The notes under the pieces were generated by a model. The model did no database searches and was not told the DNA's origin. It saw only the letters and a program-made list of their open reading frames with translations. From DATAWZ01 sp036266975 (GTDB lineage: Bacteria; Actinomycetota; Thermoleophilia; Solirubrobacterales; Solirubrobacteraceae): a DNA stretch of 10,218 nt. This document shows, in pieces, positions 6,462 through 10,218 of this stretch; within the stretch, counting starts at the first letter, position 1; each line of letters starts with the position of its first letter. The position numbers and the translations under genes are program-made. Where the stretch lies: the NCBI GenBank assembly GCA_036266975.1, contig DATAWZ010000087.1, positions 1-10,218 of the forward strand, given 5' to 3'.

Positions 6462-6467
6462 TAGGGT
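6462..6467 (+). promoter_or_regulatory. -10-like element before a leaderless GTG start
   Basis: TAGGGT (6462-6467) fits the TANNNT pattern of actinobacterial -10 boxes. Eight bases separate it from the GTG at 6476, so transcription could start at the start codon. No Shine-Dalgarno is present in this gap and no clear -35 was seen. Confidence 0.35.
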
Positions 6468-6475
6468 CCGGCGCC

Positions 6476-8269
6476 GTGCACAGGCGCGTGGCCATGGCGA
6501 CGATCCTCGGCGCGTTGACCGTGCCCGCCGCCGGCCGCGCCTCCGCGCCGGTCAACCCCATCGCCGAGGTCCAGAACCTGGCGGTCAGCGGGGAGCGAAG
6601 CGCCGAGTGGAGCTCGCCCTCGACGCTTGCCCAGGTCGCGTCGGCGACGCTCGTCTACCAGCAGCAGCGGGCCGCGATCAAGCAGCACGATCCCGGCCGA
6701 GATCCCGATCCGAACTCGTGCACGACCGGGCTGCTGTGCCCGGTCGACCCGTACCTGAACCATTTCGCCGACGGGGACGGGATCGTCGAGCCGGTGCTCT
6801 ACACCGCGCGCGACGGCGCGACGATCTCCGGTCACGTGTGGGCCACCCGGACCGGCCCCGCGAGCCGCCCGGGGATCGTGCTCATCACCGGCTCGATCGT
6901 CGGCTACGAGCAGGGCTACTGGTACCTGGCCCAGGCGCTCGCCAAGTCGGGGTTCGTCGTGCTCACCTTCGACGTGCAGGGCGAGGGCGACTCCGACCAG
7001 TTCGGCGCCCCGCCCGATCAGCTCGAGGATCTCATCGCCGGCACGCCGCCGATCGGCGCCGGCGGCGGCTTCTACGACGGCGGCGAGGATGCGATCGACT
7101 TCCTGCTGTCGACCCGCTCGCACCCGTACGTCCCGGTGCCGAGCCGTAGCACCGGCACCAGCCACGCGGCCAAGCAGGCCCAGCGGGTCGCCCAGGGCCT
7201 CGACAACGGGTACGACCCGCTGTGGCAGATGCTCGACCCGAACGAGATCGGGGTCGCCGGGCATTCCTACGGCGCCGAGGCGGCGAGCTGGATCGGCCAG
7301 CAGGACCCGCGGGTGAAGGCCGTCGTTGCGCTCGACAACCTGTGTGTCCCGACCTGGCCGATCCCCACCGAGGTCGACGCGTTCGTGACCGACTTCACCA
7401 CGTATGGAAACCTGCTCGCCGCGCCGAGCATCTACGGGCTTCCGCCGGAGTGCTTCGGCGCGACGGCCGGACCGGCGCCGGCGATGACCAAGCCCTCGCT
7501 GGGGATCTCGGCCGACTACCTCGTCCCGACCCCCTATCTGACCGCGCCCAACCCGCAGTTCAAGGAGGCGGCGTCGCTGGACTTCAGCAAGGCCGGCGCC
7601 GACAGCGGTGAGGTCGTGATCCGCGGCGGAACGCACCTGGACTTCGCCGACGTACCGGTGCCGGGCTTACCCGCCTCGCTGCGCGGTGCCGACCTGGTCG
7701 CCTGGTACACGACCGCCTGGTTTCAGAAGTACCTGCTGCACGACCCGGCGGCCGACGCGCGGCTGACGACCTCGCGCTGGCGCGACGACGCGGCCACCGG
7801 CCAGGTCGACCCGGGCCACGATCCGAACGTCTTCTCCTACGACTACCTCTCGCGGATGGACATCACGCTGGCCAACGGCACGCGGTTCGACTGCGAGAAC
7901 CTGCGGGCGGGGTGCTCGGGGCAGACGACGGCGGCCGACGACTGCGGGTCGGCGAGCTACTCCTATCGGGCGCTCGACACCGCGCCGGACACGAGCGACA
8001 ACGAGCAATGCGAGACGCCGAGCTCCGCTCCGGCGCCGCATTCCTGCCCCGCCACGCGCGCCGTGACCCTCACTCTGCCGCGCGTCCATGGGGCGATCGT
8101 GCGCGCCGCGGTGTACGTCGACGGGCGCCGGCTAGCGCTCGAGCACGGACGCCGGCTACGCACGATCCACGTGCGGGTCCCCGCCACACGGGCCACGACC
8201 GTCCTAGTGGTCAGCGTCGGTCGCGGCGGGGTACGGCGCACGCTGCGCCGGACCCTTCCGGGCTGCTGA
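6476..8269 (+). CDS. Secreted alpha/beta hydrolase with C-terminal Cys-terminated module
   Basis: This is a 597-residue exported hydrolase. The GTG at 6476 is needed to supply the signal peptide: VHRR, a hydrophobic core (residues 5-19), then AAGRASA, with cleavage near 20-24. The hydrolase domain spans about 95-430. LITGSIVGYEQGYW (from 136) contains the oxyanion region, TFDVQGEGDSD follows, and GHSYGAE sets the nucleophile at Ser264. SADYLVP gives Asp347 and GGTHLDF gives His387, a complete likely triad. Ten cysteines (82, 88, 290, 326, 473, 480, 490, 512, 524, 597) suggest disulfides outside the cell. Residues 524-597 form a separate beta-rich module that opens with Cys-Pro, includes VYVDGRRL, and ends in Cys as the last residue; I have the impression of similar tails on secreted Thermoleophilia proteins. 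The role is probably extracellular ester or lipid hydrolysis, substrate unknown. It lies 32 bases after the DUF2236 stop and may be co-transcribed or have its own start. Confidence 0.88.
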   Translation: MHRRVAMATILGALTVPAAGRASAPVNPIAEVQNLAVSGERSAEWSSPSTLAQVASATLVYQQQRAAIKQHDPGRDPDPNSCTTGLLCPVDPYLNHFADGDGIVEPVLYTARDGATISGHVWATRTGPASRPGIVLITGSIVGYEQGYWYLAQALAKSGFVVLTFDVQGEGDSDQFGAPPDQLEDLIAGTPPIGAGGGFYDGGEDAIDFLLSTRSHPYVPVPSRSTGTSHAAKQAQRVAQGLDNGYDPLWQMLDPNEIGVAGHSYGAEAASWIGQQDPRVKAVVALDNLCVPTWPIPTEVDAFVTDFTTYGNLLAAPSIYGLPPECFGATAGPAPAMTKPSLGISADYLVPTPYLTAPNPQFKEAASLDFSKAGADSGEVVIRGGTHLDFADVPVPGLPASLRGADLVAWYTTAWFQKYLLHDPAADARLTTSRWRDDAATGQVDPGHDPNVFSYDYLSRMDITLANGTRFDCENLRAGCSGQTTAADDCGSASYSYRALDTAPDTSDNEQCETPSSAPAPHSCPATRAVTLTLPRVHGAIVRAAVYVDGRRLALEHGRRLRTIHVRVPATRATTVLVVSVGRGGVRRTLRRTLPGC

Positions 8270-8281
8270 GCGCCGCGCCCG

Positions 8282-8306
8282 CCCGACGAAGCGGCGATTC
8301 GTCGGG
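8282..8306 (+). terminator. Strong hairpin after the secreted hydrolase gene
   Basis: CCCGACGAA (8282-8290) and TTCGTCGGG (8298-8306) form a perfect 9-bp stem with a 7-base loop, 12 bases after the hydrolase stop. Flanking C-rich and G-rich stretches (CGCCC before, GGGGCGGGC after) can extend the pairing. There is no T-tract, but the placement between two genes and the stem quality favour a terminator or 3'-end stabiliser. Confidence 0.55.
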
Positions 8307-8350
8307 GTGCGGGGCGGGCATAGGCGTTGGTGAGCATCCGCACTGCCGCG

Positions 8351-8356
8351 AGGAGG
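8351..8356 (+). promoter_or_regulatory. Consensus ribosome binding site
   Basis: AGGAGG lies five bases before the ATG at 8362. It is the best Shine-Dalgarno on the plus strand of the window and fixes the start of the acyl-CoA dehydrogenase. Confidence 0.85.
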
Positions 8357-8361
8357 AACCG

Positions 8362-10218
8362 ATGTCGACGGAAGTCTCTGCCCAACAGGCTCGCGAGGTC
8401 GCCGAGCAGGCACGCGAGCAGGAATGGACGCTGCCGAGCTTTGGCAAGGAACTGTTCCTCGGGAACTTCAGGCTCGACCTCATCCACCCCCAGCCCCAGC
8501 TCGACCCCGACGCGGTCGAGAAGGGCGAGCGGTTCCTGCGGACGCTGCGCGCGTTCCTGACCGACGAGGTCGACGCGCTGGCCATCGACGCCGACGACAA
8601 GATCCGCGAGGACACCGTGCGCGGCCTGTTCGAGATCGGTGCGATGGGGATGAAGGTTCCCGAGCAGTACGGCGGCCTCGGCCTCTCGCAGGTCTACTAC
8701 AACCGGGCGCTGGCTGTGGCCGGGGTCTGGCACGCCGCGATCTCGACGCTGATGTCGGCCCACCAGTCGATCGGCGTGGCCCAGCCGCTGCTGCTCGCCG
8801 GCACCGAGGAGCAGAAGCAGACCTGGCTGCCCAAGGTGTGCCGCGAGCAGGTCTCGGCGTTCCTGCTCACCGAGCCCGACGCCGGCTCTGATCCGGCGCG
8901 GATGGTCGCCTCGGCGGTGCCCACCGACGACGGCTCGGCCTACGTCCTGAACGGGCGCAAGCTGTGGGCGACCAACGGCGCGATCGCCGGCGTCGTCGTG
9001 GTCATGGCCAAGGTGCCCAAGAGCGACGGGCACCGCGGCGGCATCACCTGCTTCATCCTGCCGACCGACACCGAGGGCGTGACCGTCGAGCACCGCAACC
9101 GGTTCATGGGCCTGCGCGGCATCGAGAACTCCCAGACGCTGCTGTCCGACGTGCGCGTGCCCGCGGAGAACATCATCGGGCACGAGGGCCAGGGCCTGAA
9201 GATCGCGCTCTCCACCCTGAACACCGGGCGCCTGGCCGTACCCGCCGTGTGCGCGGGCGTCTCGAAGTGGGCGACCAAGATCGCCCGCGAATGGGGCACC
9301 GAGCGCCGTCAGTGGGGCAAGCCCGTGGGCGAGCACGACGCGGTCGCGCAGAAGATCGCCACCATCGCCGGCACCGCGTTCGGCCTGGAGGCCACGCTCG
9401 ACGTCGCCAGCCGCCTGGCCGACAACAAGAAGAACGACATCCGCATCGAGGCGGCGCTGCTGAAGCTGTACGGCTCGGAGCTCGGCTGGCGGGTCGTCGA
9501 CGACCTCATGCAGGTGCGCGGGGGGCGCGGCTACGAGACCGCCGAGTCGCTGCAGGCCCGCGGTGAACGGGCCATCCCGGTCGAGGCGGCCCTGCGCGAC
9601 ATGCGCATCAACCGCATCTTCGAGGGCTCGACCGAGATCATGCACCTGCTGATCGCCCGCGAGGCGGTCGACCAGCACCTCCAGGTGGCCGGGGACCTGC
9701 TCGAGGGAGGCGGCGACGTCAAGGCGCTCGCGTCCGCGGCCGGTCGCGCGGGCGCGTTCTACGCGAAGTGGCTCCCGCAGTTGACCGTCGGCAAGGGGCA
9801 GCTACCGCGCTCCTACGACGAGCTCGGGCCCCTGGCGCCGTACATGCGCTACGCGGAACGAGCCTCGCGCAAGCTCGCGCGCTCGATCTTCTACGGCATG
9901 ACCCGCTGGCAGGCCAAGCTCGAGTACCGCCAGGCGTTCCTCGGACGGCTGGTCGACATCGGTTCGGAGCTGTTCGCGATGGCGGCCACGGCGGCCTACG
10001 CGGACACCGTGGGCCGGGAGCACCCCGAGCGCCGCGTCGAGGCGCTGGAGCTCGCCGAGCTGTTCTGCGCGCAGGCCAAGCGGCGGGCCGACGTGCTGTT
10101 CTGGGAGCTCTGGCACAACGACGACGACGCCAATCGGGAGGCGGCGGCCAAGCTGCTCGACGGGGGCTACCGCTGGCTCGAGGAGGGGATCGCCGATCCG
10201 TCGGGCGATGGGCCGATG
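8362..10218 (+). CDS. Acyl-CoA dehydrogenase, long form (runs off the right edge)
   Basis: The reading frame is open for 619 codons from ATG 8362 to the edge with no stop, so the C-terminus is missing. It is an FAD-dependent acyl-CoA dehydrogenase of beta-oxidation. An N-terminal extension of about 45 residues (including FGKELFLGNFRLDLIHPQPQ) precedes the helical domain. LLTEPDAGSDP (168-178) is the flavin/substrate motif and GRKLWATNG (198-206) the conserved K-W-x-T-N-G. QVRGGRGYETAESLQ (384-398) and RIFEGSTEIM follow, with Glu421 in the position of the catalytic base of VLCAD-type enzymes. A helical extension of about 170 residues after 450 makes it longer than short/medium-chain enzymes (about 380-400) and similar in layout to VLCAD/ACAD9, so a long-chain acyl-CoA substrate is likely but not proven. 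Its start is decided by AGGAGG five bases upstream. It is separated from the secreted hydrolase by a strong hairpin, so it is probably a separate transcript. Confidence 0.95.
   Translation, partial: MSTEVSAQQAREVAEQAREQEWTLPSFGKELFLGNFRLDLIHPQPQLDPDAVEKGERFLRTLRAFLTDEVDALAIDADDKIREDTVRGLFEIGAMGMKVPEQYGGLGLSQVYYNRALAVAGVWHAAISTLMSAHQSIGVAQPLLLAGTEEQKQTWLPKVCREQVSAFLLTEPDAGSDPARMVASAVPTDDGSAYVLNGRKLWATNGAIAGVVVVMAKVPKSDGHRGGITCFILPTDTEGVTVEHRNRFMGLRGIENSQTLLSDVRVPAENIIGHEGQGLKIALSTLNTGRLAVPAVCAGVSKWATKIAREWGTERRQWGKPVGEHDAVAQKIATIAGTAFGLEATLDVASRLADNKKNDIRIEAALLKLYGSELGWRVVDDLMQVRGGRGYETAESLQARGERAIPVEAALRDMRINRIFEGSTEIMHLLIAREAVDQHLQVAGDLLEGGGDVKALASAAGRAGAFYAKWLPQLTVGKGQLPRSYDELGPLAPYMRYAERASRKLARSIFYGMTRWQAKLEYRQAFLGRLVDIGSELFAMAATAAYADTVGREHPERRVEALELAELFCAQAKRRADVLFWELWHNDDDANREAAAKLLDGGYRWLEEGIADPSGDGPM

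Noticed and set aside
5843..6475. Upstream extension of the secreted hydrolase to an 808-codon ORF
   Set aside because: It overlaps the DUF2236 C-terminal half out of frame and would bury the signal peptide. The GTG at 6476 is preferred.
7963..9678. Minus-strand ORF of 571 codons opposite the hydrolase tail and acyl-CoA dehydrogenase
   Set aside because: The plus strand has family motifs, a consensus ribosome binding site and a catalytic Glu. The antisense translation shows no family.
1..10218. CRISPR arrays, tRNA/rRNA genes, insertion sequences, phage genes, toxin-antitoxin pairs
   Set aside because: No regularly spaced repeats, cloverleaf-like segments, transposase or integrase motifs or terminal repeats were seen on reading both strands.

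Overview
The window looks like chromosomal DNA of a high-GC actinobacterium, most plausibly of the class Thermoleophilia (Solirubrobacterales-like). This placement is an inference. It rests on the strong G/C bias at third codon positions, the Actinobacteria-type gene families (large acyl-CoA dehydrogenases, a DUF2236/MpaB-family oxygenase, a TetR regulator), apparently leaderless starts, and a short C-terminal module ending in a terminal cysteine on the secreted hydrolase, a layout I associate with secreted Thermoleophilia proteins. No rRNA, tRNA, CRISPR array, transposase or phage gene was seen.

Left part, all on the minus strand (1-3050). Reading in the direction of transcription from 3050: a carboxymuconolactone decarboxylase/AhpD-like protein with a CxxC..H motif; a 387-residue exported protein with delta-60-type repeats, probably a beta-propeller; a small DoxX-like membrane protein; and the N-terminal third of an acyl-CoA dehydrogenase that runs off the left edge. 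GC-rich hairpins lie just after several of the stop codons, so these may be separate short transcripts rather than one operon.

Middle part (3051-5166). A 404-base stretch without a large gene carries a small palindrome and a possible 54-residue ORF. It is followed on the plus strand by a cytosolic alpha/beta hydrolase with an intact Ser-Asp-His triad. That gene converges on a TetR regulator gene (minus strand), with a perfect 10-bp inverted repeat between the two stops. The TetR gene is divergent from the next gene. The divergent gap holds a good minus-strand promoter that would start transcription right at the TetR ATG, and a GTTGaCAAC palindrome overlaps its -35.

Right part, all on the plus strand (5167-10218). 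First comes a DUF2236 heme oxygenase-like gene (relatives: latex-clearing protein Lcp and MpaB), split by a one-base frameshift at a run of five G. Next is a secreted, cysteine-rich alpha/beta hydrolase, and then a long-chain-type acyl-CoA dehydrogenase still open at the right edge.

Taken together, an oxygenase that can cleave or oxidise a hydrophobic substrate, two hydrolases, two acyl-CoA dehydrogenases and a TetR regulator fit a hydrocarbon, lipid or isoprenoid degradation neighbourhood. That is inferred from family membership; no substrate can be read from the sequence. I see no clear sign of a wholly new system. The most interesting points are the frameshifted oxygenase with its conserved heme-site spacing, the regulator/operator arrangement, and the modular secreted proteins.
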